A stretch of 64,000 bases of DNA from Chloroflexota bacterium (GCA_023423795.1 JAFAEX010000158.1:9082-73081), one strand, 5' to 3'; positions 53,829 to 63,266 are shown, counted from the stretch's first letter. Numbers and translations: made by a program. The notes: generated by a model from the sequence alone, not told the origin.

Positions 53829-54288
53829 TCGTGCCGCCATGCGGCCCATGCACGGTCTCCCGTGTCGCGCACACGGTTGCCGGAAGCAACGCGTCGGGGT
53901 CATGCTGGCCTTGTCCAAAATCGTCCGGGCATCGGCGGGGCGGGCACTATGACGGCGGTTGCCAGATCGATCCGGCCACCGACCACGCCCGCCCGGGGAT
54001 GACGGCAGTTGCCCAAATACGCCCGGCATCGGCGGGGCGGGCGCGATGAATCGCGCCCCTACAACCGGGTTGAGATGCCGCGGCGCGTAGGGGCGCGATT
54101 CATCGTGCCCGACCGTCGCCGGATTTCCGCATCAAGTAAGCAAACCCAATCAACCCCGGGCATCCCGGTGGTCCGGGTGTTTTCGCGACCGCCATGATCG
54201 ACCCGCCCGGAGCCGGTATCCGGATCAAATAGGCAAACGGCAGAATGACCCGAACGACGGCCGCGGTCTGTGGGCGGCAATGTCGTGG
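53829..54288. repeat. 460-bp intergenic stretch with a 24-bp-arm palindrome and direct repeats
   Basis: Arms 54039-54062 and 54087-54110 are inverted copies with one mismatch in 24 (arm starting GGGCGCGATGAATCGC), around a 24-nt centre. Two copies of a 19-nt CGGCATCGGCGGGGCGG-type block lie at about 53927-53945 and 54024-54042. A partial GCCGGATTTC element is at 54118. No gene is seen. Confidence 0.75.
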
Positions 54289-57200
54289 CTACGTTCCAGG
54301 TTCGGATGACGCGGGCGTGGTCTTGCGGGTCCGCTTGCGCAGCGATGTCTTTGCCTCGGCCTCGCCTGCTGGCGCCACTGTTTCCGGTGACGCTTCCTTC
54401 GCGGCTCGCGTCCGCCTCCGTGGCTTCAGGCCGTCGGGTTCCGGCGAAACGGACTCGGCAGCCGCCGGCCGAGTGGATTCATCGGCAGGCGCGCCCACCT
54501 GGACTACGGCATCCGGCGGGGAGTTGGCCGCGCGCCGTGACGACCGCTTCGGTTTTTCGACCGGCGGCAGTTCGGGAATCGGGTCTACCGAAGCCGCTGC
54601 CTTGGCCCGGCTTTTTCGCGGTTTGGCGGAACCCGCTTCCGGTTCGGGCTTCGCTGCTGGGGCGGTGGGTTGCTCGTCGTCGGCGGTGGCCGGGGTGACG
54701 CTGCGCTTGGTGCGGCGCCGGCGAGGCGACGCCGGCTCCGGGTCGGGTTCCCGTTCGGGCAACTCGGGCAGTTCGATCGGCGCGAAGCCCAGCAGCAGCG
54801 ATTGCTCGACGATGTCCCGCTTCAGGAGCCGTTCGGCCTCCGAGAGGGTGCGCAGGAGCGGCCGTTCCGGGTCGATGCCGACGAGCATTTCGCGGACCTG
54901 GCGCAGCAGGTCGATGGTCTTGTTGAAGGTGACGACGAGGTCGCCTTCGGAGAGTTCCAGCGCCTCGCCGATCTCGGCCATCGTAGCGCCAAGGGACCAG
55001 GCGCGGGCCGCGCCGTAGAAGTTCGGGTTGTGCCCCTCGGAAATGAACAGCCCTTCCGCCCGCTCCTCGCCGAGCACCGAGCGCTCGATGTCCTCGATGC
55101 GGCGGCGGGCGAGCACCAGCCGGTCGGGCAGCACGAACCGGTTGCCGTAGCGGTACTCGCGATCGAACGAGAACCACGAGAAGACCTCGGCCAGGTCCTC
55201 CGGCGGCAGGCGATCCAGCAGCCCACGATCGACCATTTCGCAGAGGATGAGGCCGTCGTTGTCGAAGACCTCGGCCAGCATGTCGGCCTTTTCGGTCGGG
55301 TAGCCGCGGTGGAGGTAGCCGAACCGGTGCAGGACGTTGCGGATGCCGCGGATGACGCCGCGAATCCGCTCGTCCTCGGCGTCGAGTTCCCGCCCGAGGC
55401 GCGCTTCGACCTCGCGCCGCTCCTTGTCGAGTTTGTCCACCGCCGCGAGGTAGTCGCGGTGCTCCTTGCGCCGCTCGCAGGCGTGGCAGGGGTGGTTGTG
55501 CCGCTCTTCGAGGATCGTCTTGACCTCGACCGCGGCCTCGGCCAGCGCTTCGGACAGGCGGGCGCGCTCGTCGCCCAGCCGTTCCCGCTCGCGTTCGCGG
55601 TGGGCGGCCAACTGCGCGTCGAGGTCGGGCAGACCGAGGGCATCAACGCGCGCCCAAAGGTCGGCGAGTGCATCCTCGCCGACCAGGTCGCGGGCATCCG
55701 ACACGGTATCCGGCGGTTCGACCAGCGCGGCGGGAAGTTCGACGACGCGGTCGGTCAGGTGGTCGATCTGTCGGTATTCGCCGACCAGTTCGATCGTTTC
55801 GCCGAACAGGAAGCGGCCGACGCCGCCCTGCCCGCCGCGACCGACGAAGATGCCCCAGCCACGGTTGCGGACGTGGGCCATGAGCCCCGGTTCCGCGGCG
55901 CGAAACGCCTTGCGCAGCGCCTGCCGTCCCGGTTCCGGCCACGGCGTGGTCGAATCGATCGAGAGTTCGGCCATGCGCGCCTGTTCGGCGAGCCGCCGCT
56001 CCGCGCCCTGCGCGACGGTCAGCGAGTTGGTGACGCGCCGGTAGTCCTCCAGCAGTTCGTCGCCGGCGTCGAGGCCGATCAGGCAGCCCTTCGGCACCTC
56101 GTCGATCTCGCGGCCGAGGGCGAGGATCTCCTGCTCAAGGTCGCGCACCCGCTGGGCCGACTGGAACTGGTCGAGGCTCTGCTGGAGCATCGCCCGCACG
56201 CGCTCGCCCTGCGGCGGGTCCCAGAGGTTGAGGACGGTGTTGTAGCGGACGCCGAACGCCGAGCGCACCGGGTGGAGTTCGCCGGTCGCGATGTCGAGCG
56301 ATTCCCGGAAGGTGAACCACGGGGAGTAGGGGACGACGACGTGCCCGTAGCGGTCCATGCCGCGACGGCCGGCGCGGCCCGCCATCTGCTGGAACTCGTT
56401 GGGGATCAGCGCGCGGCGGCGGCGTCCGTCCCATTTGCTCATGCGGCCGACGATGACCGTGCGGGCCGGCATGTTGACGCCGAGCGCGAGGGTGTCGGTC
56501 GCGAAGACGACTTCCATCAGGCCGCGGGTGAACAGCACCTCGACGAGTTGCTTCAGGATCGGCAGCAATCCCGCGTGGTGGAACCCTATGCCGCGCCGCG
56601 CCAGCGAGGTGATAGTGCGGACCTGCTCCAGTTCGCGGTCTTCCGGCCGCAGCCCGGCCAGCACGGCGGTCATCGTTTGTTCGATCAGGTTCGCCTGCCG
56701 CTCGCCGATGAGGTTGGGGCGCATGACGGCCAGCCGCTCGGCGAACGATTGGCAATCGTTGCGGCTGAACAGGAAGTAGATCGCCGGCAACAGATCGTTC
56801 GCCGCCAGGGCGTCCACGATCTCGCGCGGCTGCGGTTCGTCCATCTCCGGGACCGCGCGTTCGCCGGGGCGGGCGCGGTTGCCGCCGCGGTTCGATTGCC
56901 GCCGCAACTCGCCGCCGGTGTGCGGGAAGTCCTTGACCAGGTTGCCGGTGTGGTCGAGCACGAGGTGCATCTTGCCGTTGAGGAAGTAGTGCAGGGCCAG
57001 CGGGACGGCGCGCTGGTAGTGGGTGACGAGGCGAATCGGGCGGTGGGTGCGCGAGATCCAGGCGGCGATCTCGTCGGCGTTCGAGACGGTGGCCGACAGG
57101 CAGATGAGTTGCACGTGGTCCGGGCAGAGGATGATGGCCTCTTCCCATGTGGTGCCGCGCTCGGGGTCGGCGAGGTAGTGGATCTCGTCAAAGACGATAC

Positions 57201-57720
57201 ACTCGACCGGATCGAGGTCCCATGGGGTCTGCAACAGCATGTTGCGGAGGATTTCCGTGGTCATCACCACGATCCGGGCGTCCCGGTTTTCGCTGACGTC
57301 GCCGGTCAGCAGGCCGACCTCGTCGCCGTAGATGCCGCGCAGGTCGCGGTACTTCTGGTTCGAGAGCGCCTTGATCGGGGTGGTGTAGAAGACGCGCCCG
57401 GCGCGCTTGAACGAATCCCAGACGCCGAACTCCGCGACGACGGTCTTGCCGGTGCCGGTGGGCGCGGCGACCATGACGGACTCGCCGTGAAGCAGCGTCC
57501 GGATCGCCTCGCGCTGGAAATCGTCGAGGTCGAAGCGGTACATCGCGGCGAAGGCGTCGATGTCGGCCTCGACCGCCGGATCGAGCGGCCACGGGCGCGG
57601 GTCGGTTTGCGGCAACGGGCGGGGCGCCGCCTGCCGCTGCTCGCGCTCACGGTCGCGGTGGTCGTGTCGGTCGTCCGTGGGCGGGCGACGCTTGGGCCGG
57701 AACGAACGCTTGGGCGGCAA
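54289..57720 (-). CDS. Ski2/HelY-like superfamily 2 helicase with basic C-terminal tail
   Basis: A 1143-residue DExH helicase of the Ski2/Mtr4/HelY group, probably acting on structured RNA. Walker A is VAAPTGTGKTVVAE, motif II FDEIHYLADPERG, motif III CLSATVSN, motif VI QMAGRAGRRGMDRYG. The C-terminal helical region includes a cysteine motif, HNHPCHACERRKEH, of unknown function, and FISEGHNPNFYGAARAWSLG. The last ~190 residues are disordered and rich in Arg/Lys, Pro and Ala. The TTG at 57720 follows GGAAGG. Confidence 0.92.
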   Translation of the reverse strand: MPPKRSFRPKRRPPTDDRHDHRDREREQRQAAPRPLPQTDPRPWPLDPAVEADIDAFAAMYRFDLDDFQREAIRTLLHGESVMVAAPTGTGKTVVAEFGVWDSFKRAGRVFYTTPIKALSNQKYRDLRGIYGDEVGLLTGDVSENRDARIVVMTTEILRNMLLQTPWDLDPVECIVFDEIHYLADPERGTTWEEAIILCPDHVQLICLSATVSNADEIAAWISRTHRPIRLVTHYQRAVPLALHYFLNGKMHLVLDHTGNLVKDFPHTGGELRRQSNRGGNRARPGERAVPEMDEPQPREIVDALAANDLLPAIYFLFSRNDCQSFAERLAVMRPNLIGERQANLIEQTMTAVLAGLRPEDRELEQVRTITSLARRGIGFHHAGLLPILKQLVEVLFTRGLMEVVFATDTLALGVNMPARTVIVGRMSKWDGRRRRALIPNEFQQMAGRAGRRGMDRYGHVVVPYSPWFTFRESLDIATGELHPVRSAFGVRYNTVLNLWDPPQGERVRAMLQQSLDQFQSAQRVRDLEQEILALGREIDEVPKGCLIGLDAGDELLEDYRRVTNSLTVAQGAERRLAEQARMAELSIDSTTPWPEPGRQALRKAFRAAEPGLMAHVRNRGWGIFVGRGGQGGVGRFLFGETIELVGEYRQIDHLTDRVVELPAALVEPPDTVSDARDLVGEDALADLWARVDALGLPDLDAQLAAHRERERERLGDERARLSEALAEAAVEVKTILEERHNHPCHACERRKEHRDYLAAVDKLDKERREVEARLGRELDAEDERIRGVIRGIRNVLHRFGYLHRGYPTEKADMLAEVFDNDGLILCEMVDRGLLDRLPPEDLAEVFSWFSFDREYRYGNRFVLPDRLVLARRRIEDIERSVLGEERAEGLFISEGHNPNFYGAARAWSLGATMAEIGEALELSEGDLVVTFNKTIDLLRQVREMLVGIDPERPLLRTLSEAERLLKRDIVEQSLLLGFAPIELPELPEREPDPEPASPRRRRTKRSVTPATADDEQPTAPAAKPEPEAGSAKPRKSRAKAAASVDPIPELPPVEKPKRSSRRAANSPPDAVVQVGAPADESTRPAAAESVSPEPDGLKPRRRTRAAKEASPETVAPAGEAEAKTSLRKRTRKTTPASSEPGT

Positions 57721-57816
57721 CGCTGGGCAACCTTCCGTCGGTGCGAACGAGTCCTCAACCGATGGAGGATAGCGCAGGGACCGTGCAACGGGCCTTGCCG
57801 CGCCGTAAATGCCGGG

Positions 57817-58299
57817 TCATCCCTTGAAGGGGCCGGCCACCCTGGACGTGATCCAGCCACCGTAGAAGCCGCCGGGCTGCGGGATGGCGCGCTCATCGTC
57901 CACCCAGCATTCGTCCATCGCCTGCGGGTAGAACGCGATGTGGCGGGCGATGGCGGCGAACCCGGGCGTCGGGTCCGGGTAGCACCACGCCGCGTCGGTG
58001 GTCCCGTGGCCGTTCGCTGCGACGGTGTAGTAGACCGCGATGCCCTTGAACTCGCAGATCGTTTGCCGCTCGGTGCGTTCGAGGTGCTCTACCAGCACGT
58101 CCTCGGGCGGAACGTAGTAGACGGGCGGGTGGTTGGTTTCGAGCACCCGCCAGGCGCGGGTGGTGTCGGCGATGGTCGTGCCGCCGAAGACGACGCGGAT
58201 GCGCTGGCTGGTCTGCTCGACGCGGGGCGGCGTTGGGTAGTCCGACGCGAATTCTCGCGCCGGTGGCTCCACGATGTGTTCGGGGCGGTTCGATCCCAT
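57817..58299 (-). CDS. DUF427 family protein
   Basis: A 160-residue DUF427 protein. Typical pieces are RIRVVFGGTTIADTTRAWRV, HPPVYYVPPEDV, and WCYPDPTPGFAAIARHIAFY. The function of the family is not known; it is a small beta-rich fold often found as a single-domain protein. The second ATG (58299) is preferred because GGAGG lies 6 nt upstream; ATG 58302 is possible. It is divergent from thiL. Confidence 0.85.
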   Translation of the reverse strand: MGSNRPEHIVEPPAREFASDYPTPPRVEQTSQRIRVVFGGTTIADTTRAWRVLETNHPPVYYVPPEDVLVEHLERTERQTICEFKGIAVYYTVAANGHGTTDAAWCYPDPTPGFAAIARHIAFYPQAMDECWVDDERAIPQPGGFYGGWITSRVAGPFKG

Positions 58300-58418
58300 C
58301 ATGCTCCTCCGTTGCGGCGTGAGAGGCGGGCAAATGCTGGCGCGATGATGACCGGTCGCGCATGATCCGGCGAGGGGCGGCGCGGTCTGCCGACCCCGAA
58401 GCGCCGGAAGGGGACGGG

Positions 58419-59480
58419 ATGGCGGACGCGCGGACGGTGCGCGACGTTGGCGAATTCGGGCTGATCGCCGAACTGGTTTCGGCGCTGCCGCCGGAGGCCC
58501 GGGCCGCGCCGGGCGTGGATCTCGGGATCGGCGACGACGCGGCGGTTTGGACGCCTGTTCCGGGCGAGCGGGTGGTGGTGACCACCGACAGCCTCGTCGA
58601 GGGCATCCACTTCCGGCTGGACTGGACCGACTGGGAGCGGCTCGGTCGCAAGACGCTGGCGGTCAACGTTTCGGATATCGCCGCGATGGGTGCGATCCCG
58701 CGGATCGCCGTGGTGACGCTGGCGCTGCGCGGCGACGAGCGGGCGGCCGATTTGCGGGCGCTGTACCGGGGACTCGGGAGTCTCGCCGCCGAGAACGGCA
58801 TGGTCGTGGCCGGCGGGGACATCGTGCGCTCGCCGGACGTGCTGGCGCTGCACGTGACCGCGCTCGGCGAGACGGTGGGCGGCCGCGTCCTCACCCGGTC
58901 CGGGGCGCGCCCGGGCGACTCGATCGGCGTGAGTGGCACGCTCGGGGCGAGTGCGGCCGGGCTGGGCATCCTGCTCGCCGGGGAGGACGATCCGCGGCGC
59001 CGCGCCACGACCAGCGAGTTGTTGATCGATGCCCATCTGAATCCTGCGCCGCGGGTCGCACTCGGTCGGGTGCTGCTGCAATGCGGCGCGTCGGCGGCAA
59101 TGGACCTGTCCGACGGGTTGCTCGGCGACCTGCCGAAGATCCTCGCGGCGAGCGGCGTCTCCGCCCGGCTCGACGCGGCGGCCATCCCGGTCGCCGCCGC
59201 GGTGCGCGCACTCTTTCCCAACGCGTGGTTCGACCTCGCGACGCGCGGCGGCGAAGACTACGAACTGCTCTTCACCGCCTCGCCCAAAGCCTGGGACCGG
59301 ATCGCCGAGGAAGCGGCGCGGCTTGGCGCCACGGTCACGGCGATCGGGGAGATACGCGCTTCCGGCGACGTGCCATCGCTCGCGATCCTCGGCCACGACG
59401 GAGAGGAACGGTCCATAGGCACGGGCGCGTTCGATCACTTCGGATCGGTACGGGGAGCGCCGGGAGCGGAAACGTCGTAG
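58419..59480 (+). CDS. thiL: thiamine-monophosphate kinase
   Basis: A 353-residue ThiL, which makes thiamine diphosphate from the monophosphate. GIGDDAAVW and VVVTTDSLVEGIHFRLDW mark the nucleotide and Mg sites; VNVSDIAAMGAIPRIAVV and MDLSDGLLGDLPKIL follow the AIRS/SelD-like fold. It is not selD: the selenium-binding N-terminal Cys/Sec is absent and the order of motifs is that of ThiL. The ATG at 58419 follows AAGGGGACGGG. Confidence 0.93.
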   Translation: MADARTVRDVGEFGLIAELVSALPPEARAAPGVDLGIGDDAAVWTPVPGERVVVTTDSLVEGIHFRLDWTDWERLGRKTLAVNVSDIAAMGAIPRIAVVTLALRGDERAADLRALYRGLGSLAAENGMVVAGGDIVRSPDVLALHVTALGETVGGRVLTRSGARPGDSIGVSGTLGASAAGLGILLAGEDDPRRRATTSELLIDAHLNPAPRVALGRVLLQCGASAAMDLSDGLLGDLPKILAASGVSARLDAAAIPVAAAVRALFPNAWFDLATRGGEDYELLFTASPKAWDRIAEEAARLGATVTAIGEIRASGDVPSLAILGHDGEERSIGTGAFDHFGSVRGAPGAETS

Positions 59481-59638
59481 GGGCGTACATCTCGCACTGC
59501 ATAGCCGGCCGGTGAACCCGTTCCGCGCGCTGCGGGTGGGTGGTGCGCGAATATATTCGTAGGGGCGTACATCTCGCACTGCATAGCCGGCCGGTGAACC
59601 CGTTCCGCGCGCTGCGGGTGGGTGGCGCGCGAATATAT
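59475..59638. repeat. 82-bp tandem duplication
   Basis: Two head-to-tail copies (59475-59556 and 59557-59638) differ at one base. Each begins TCGTAGGGGCGTACATC and ends GAATATAT. The first copy includes the last bases of thiL. The GTAGGGGCG start is shared with the palindrome arms at 54.1 kb. Confidence 0.95.
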
Positions 59639-60120
59639 CCAGACGCGTTAGGTGGCAACACGTACGTTCACGCTGTTCCACAACCAGATCGAACGAAATC
59701 GAGCCGATTTACCTCGTCGTTCGTAGAGGAGGAACCCGTGCCCTTCCTCGTCCGTACACGACCCGGGGCACGGGTCCCTCCCCTATGAACGTACGGCAAT
59801 GCGGTCGGGCGAAACGGCGGCGAATAGCCGGATTTCGTATCAATGCATAGTGAATACCGAGCAAATGAAATAACTCACGTTTCTGGTTTCGATTCGTTGT
59901 CTACGGCCGATGGCTGCGGCAACGCCGGCCATCGACCGGATTTCGCCATAGCGGCCTTCGCGGCGTGCGGTGTTGCTGGTTTCCGGTTGCCAATAACGGT
60001 GTGCCACATGTGGACCGGGCGGAGCCGCATGAACGCGCGAAGACTATTCGCGTGCTGTCCGAGGGAGGACGAGACGCCCGATTTCCCGAGCGGTACGCAA
60101 AAACGGCTCGGGAAACCGGA
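59639..60120. other. intergenic stretch with dispersed element copy B
   Basis: The 32-nt block 59809-59840 (GCGAAACGGCG to GCCGGATTTCGTAT) matches 23930-23961, and the preceding CACGGGTCCCTCCCC and GAACG arms are partly shared. Just after it, GTGAATACCGAGCAAAT resembles the ATACCGAACAAAT units of the 10.9-kb inverted repeat. No gene with a plausible start is seen. Confidence 0.6.
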
Positions 60121-61413
60121 TCAGGCCGCGTCCGATCCCGCGCCGACGGCGGCGGGCATCCGAGCGCCCGCGGCGCGGAGGCCCAGCGCGTTGGCCATCG
60201 TGTCGAACAGGTCGGTGTTTTCGATCAACCCGGCGACCTGTTCCGCGCCCGGCCCAGCGGCGGTAACCGGGACCGTGGCGGCGGTGTGGCCGGTCGTGGC
60301 CCAGCCGACGACGAACCCGTAGCCTGAGTCCGCGACCGGGAAGGGACCGTCCTCGCCCGCAAGCAGCGTGTCGAGCAGCCCGCCGCCGGGCTCGTACGGG
60401 TAGGGGGTGTCGCCCGATCCAGCGATGGCCAGCCCGCCGGTTTCGTGATCGGCGGCGACGACGACCAGCGTATCCGGGTGGCGGTCCGCGAACGCGAGCG
60501 CGACCTGCACCGCGCGGTCGAGTTCGAGCACGCCCTTGATCGTCATCGGCGCGTTGTTGCGGTGGGCCATGCGGTCGATGGCCGATTCCTCGACCATCAG
60601 CACGAACCCTTCGGGGTTGCGCGACAGGACGTCGAGCGCCGCGCCAGTCATCTCGGCGAGGGAGACGGGCGGGTCGTAGGCGTCGCCCTCGCCCTCGGCG
60701 GACTGGACGAACATTTCCTGGGCGGCGAACAGGCCGAGCAACCGCGACGCGCCCGGGTCGCGGGCGGCGCGCGCGAGTTGGCGAGCGTTGGCGACGTGGC
60801 GGTACCCGAGGTCCACCGCTTCGGCCACGAGGTCGCCGTGGCGGCCGCGGTTGCGCTCCTCCCACGACTGGCCGAACGGCGACGGACCGCCCTCGGGCAG
60901 CCACCACGCGCCGCCGCCGCCGAGGATCACGTCGATCCCGGATTCTTCGAGGTACTGGCGGGCGATCTCGCTCTGGTCCGAGCGGTGGATGACGTGCGCG
61001 CCGAAGGCCGCCGGCGTGGCGTCGGTGACCTGGCAGGTGGTGACCAGCCCGGTCGCCTTGCCGGCCCGGCGCGCCAGTTCGTGGATGGTCGCGCGCGAGC
61101 GGCCGTCGGAATCTACCGAGACCGCGCCGTTGACGGTCTTGACGCCGGTTGCGATGGCCGTCGCCGCCGCCGCCGAGTCCGTGACGAAGGATTCCGGGTC
61201 CAGCGACAGGGTGCCTATTTGCCCGCGGTAGGGCATGCGGTCCATCGCGAGCGCGCCGGAGCGGCCGGCGAGCAGGAGTTGCCCGGCGAAGCGGTGGGCG
61301 GCGCCCATGCCGTCGCCGATGAGGAGGATGAGGTTTCGCGCACGCGGCCGGGGCGAACCGAGCCCGTCGAACTCGATGCGAATGGTGGGTTGTGGGCGCG
61401 GCGCGGCGGTCAC
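60121..61413 (-). CDS. alkaline phosphatase (PhoA superfamily), no signal peptide
   Basis: A 430-residue alkaline-phosphatase-fold hydrolase. Metal ligands appear in LILLIGDGMGAAHRF, the catalytic Ser in FVTDSAAAATAIATG, the Asp/His pair in VVAADHETGGLAIAG and a late His in WATTGHTAATVPV. It lacks the Sec or Tat signal that most homologues have: the GTG start at 61413, with GGAGGACAC before it, is followed by ~20 non-hydrophobic residues. It may be cytoplasmic. EESAIDRMAHRNNAPMTIK matches the family's last metal block. Phosphate control is not evident in the upstream region. Confidence 0.92.
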   Translation of the reverse strand: MTAAPRPQPTIRIEFDGLGSPRPRARNLILLIGDGMGAAHRFAGQLLLAGRSGALAMDRMPYRGQIGTLSLDPESFVTDSAAAATAIATGVKTVNGAVSVDSDGRSRATIHELARRAGKATGLVTTCQVTDATPAAFGAHVIHRSDQSEIARQYLEESGIDVILGGGGAWWLPEGGPSPFGQSWEERNRGRHGDLVAEAVDLGYRHVANARQLARAARDPGASRLLGLFAAQEMFVQSAEGEGDAYDPPVSLAEMTGAALDVLSRNPEGFVLMVEESAIDRMAHRNNAPMTIKGVLELDRAVQVALAFADRHPDTLVVVAADHETGGLAIAGSGDTPYPYEPGGGLLDTLLAGEDGPFPVADSGYGFVVGWATTGHTAATVPVTAAGPGAEQVAGLIENTDLFDTMANALGLRAAGARMPAAVGAGSDAA

Positions 61414-61941
61414 GTGTCCTCCGGAACGACGGGCAGGATGTGCGGCGGGGTCGGGCGCGGGGATGGTTGCCCACGCTCAGGATGCCACGCACGGCCCGAA
61501 CGTGCATCCCCCGCGGACGTGGAGATGCACGTCCCGCGCCACGCCCGGAATCGGACCCTGCGGCGGTTGAAGTGCGCCACGAGGTGCGGCGGAAGGCGCG
61601 TTCCCGCGATTGCGAGCAGTGCGGCATGGCGAACGGGGTTCGCTGATGCCATCGGCAAGTGTAGCCGTTTCCATCGAGGGAATTGTTAACTCGTTAATAA
61701 TTGCCTGCGATGTGGCGCCAGGCGGCGCGTAGCGGCGTGATGGACGAAGCGCCGCTGGTGGCGCCCTCACCTGTAGCCTTGGGATGACGGTGAGGGCGCG
61801 CGGGACGAAGTTGGATAGGGGAACGGCCGCTCGTCGCGAAGGACATCTCCGGTGATCGTGCCCGGCGCAGGGACCGGCCGCCGGTTCCCGGGCCGCAACG
61901 ATCCACGGCATGGCGCAGACCGGTTGTTATACTCCGCCACC
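61414..61941. other. 528-bp intergenic stretch with a hairpin and an AT-rich tract
   Basis: An 11-bp inverted repeat (61761-61771 with 61789-61799) encloses a 17-nt loop. GTTAACTCGTTAATAATT (from 61686) is unusually AT-rich for this genome and could hold a promoter or binding site. The open frames here are coding-shadow-like. No gene is called. Confidence 0.4.
61925..61933 (+). promoter_or_regulatory. extended -10 promoter of the GNAT gene (leaderless)
   Basis: TGTTATACT is a TGn-extended -10 that ends 8 nt before the ATG at 61942. The transcript should start at or next to the ATG, with no ribosome-binding site. Confidence 0.6.
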
Positions 61942-62727
61942 ATGCTGCGTCGATGGTGGCGGCGGCGCCCGAACCGCGAACCCGAACCAGACCTCCCGCC
62001 CGGCGCGGCCGAGGAGGACCGAGGCGAGTCGGCCACGGCCGGCGCGGAACTTGTCCGCGCCGGCGAACTGGTGGATCTGCGGCGGCACGTCCCCGCCAAC
62101 CGGGACGCGTTCCAGCGCTGGTACGCCGATCCCGAGATCGCCGAGTTGCTGCGCCACGACCAGGAACCGCTGAACGAGATCCAGTCGCGCAGTTACTTCG
62201 AGACGTTCATCCTGCCGCTCTCGGCGCGCGGCATGTGCTGGGCGATCCACGAGCACGCGTCCGGGCGCTTGCTGGGGACGACCGCGATCACCGACGTGAC
62301 CTCGCGGCGCGGGGCCGGACGCTCGGCGCTTTTCCGGATCGTCATCGGCGAGAAGGACGCCTGGGGCCGCGGCTACGGCACGGAAGCCACGAAACTGGTG
62401 ATGGAAGAATCGTTCGACGAATTGGACCTCGACGAGGTTCGGCTCGAAGTCTTCCGGCACAACCCGCGGGCCATCGCGGCCTACCGCCGCGTCGGTTTCG
62501 AGGTGACCGGCGAGCACGTCGAGTGGGTCGGGCGGCGGCGGGTGGAACTGCACGTCGTCGAGATGGCGCTCTCGGCCGATGCCTTCTGGGACCTCCACGA
62601 CGACGATGAGGACGACGACGAAGATTGGGACGACGACGATTCCGCAGACTGGGATGACGAGGACGACGACGAGGACGAAGACGACGACGATCTCGACGAG
62701 GCCGATTCGGAGCCCGGCCGCGCCTGA
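61942..62727 (+). CDS. GNAT acetyltransferase (RimJ/RimL type) with long acidic tail
   Basis: A 261-residue protein. Residues ~35-215 form a GNAT domain: VDLRRHVPANRDAFQRWYAD, FRIVIGEKDAWGRGYGTEAT with the acetyl-CoA loop (GRGYG), and FRHNPRAIAAYRRVGFEVTG. The last ~45 residues are almost wholly Asp/Glu, with long D/E runs from about residue 217. The N-terminus is Arg/Trp-rich (MLRRWWRRRPNR), so the ends are strongly opposite in charge. The substrate is unknown. Translation appears leaderless. Confidence 0.85.
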   Translation: MLRRWWRRRPNREPEPDLPPGAAEEDRGESATAGAELVRAGELVDLRRHVPANRDAFQRWYADPEIAELLRHDQEPLNEIQSRSYFETFILPLSARGMCWAIHEHASGRLLGTTAITDVTSRRGAGRSALFRIVIGEKDAWGRGYGTEATKLVMEESFDELDLDEVRLEVFRHNPRAIAAYRRVGFEVTGEHVEWVGRRRVELHVVEMALSADAFWDLHDDDEDDDEDWDDDDSADWDDEDDDEDEDDDDLDEADSEPGRA

Positions 62728-62985
62728 GTTCCGGACCGCCCGAAACGTCGCCTGCGAGGCACAGTCCGCGCCTGCCGGGCCGGGAAAGCATCCCGATCGA
62801 ATCGTCCGCAATGGTCCTGTCGGTCCTGATCCTGATCAGCGTTGCCGCGTTCGGCGTTGACACCCGGTCCGACGACTCCTAGACTCCTGACGGGGAATGT
62901 CCTCGGGCGCCCGCAAAACGCCTCCGCGATATTGGGGATCGCGGCCGGTGGGGCGAACGAGGTAGGGAAGAAACAGGGGGTTAGC

Positions 62986-63111
62986 GTGAGCGAAAACGAG
63001 CGCCGCGCGGCGGACACGTTGCGTGCGTCGGATCTGCTCATTCGGGGAGCGTCGGTCGTCATCCTGTTCCTCGTCGCCCTTGTGGCGGTGCTCGCGATCC
63101 AGCCGGTATAG
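62986..63111 (+). CDS. 41-residue single-pass membrane protein
   Basis: A short gene starting GTG at 62986 after AGGGGG and ending at 63111. Residues 1-19 are charged (SENERRAADTLRASDLLIRG) and the rest is one hydrophobic helix (ASVVILFLVALVAVLAIQPV). No family is recognised. A strong terminator follows 39 nt later, and a small hairpin (62924-62944) lies upstream. The longer frame from 62842 has a non-membrane, low-complexity extension without a start site. Confidence 0.6.
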   Translation: MSENERRAADTLRASDLLIRGASVVILFLVALVAVLAIQPV

Positions 63112-63149
63112 GGGAGTACCGGCCGGGAACGGCAACAACGACGATCCAG

Positions 63150-63180
63150 AACGGCCCGGGCGATTCGCCCGGGCCGTTTT
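63150..63180 (+). terminator. terminator after the small membrane protein
   Basis: A perfect 12-bp stem (63151-63162 with 63166-63177) with ATT loop, followed by TTTTT. Confidence 0.9.
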
Positions 63181-63266
63181 TCGTCCCGCTCGAACACCGG
63201 CCTGTCCGCGCGGCTGCGCTGTGACACACTTGGCCGGCGTTCCTTGGGCGTTGGGGGAGGGCAGCG

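Noticed and set aside
58419..59480. thiL mistaken as selD partner of selA
   Set aside because: Same fold, but motifs such as GIGDDAAVW and DSLVEGIHF and the absent N-terminal Cys/Sec identify ThiL.
59540..59788. 82-residue frame over the tandem repeat region
   Set aside because: It runs through the 82-bp duplication and intergenic repeats, with no start site.
62842..63111. 89-residue version of the small membrane protein
   Set aside because: The extra N-terminus has no ribosome-binding site, while GTG 62986 follows AGGGGG.
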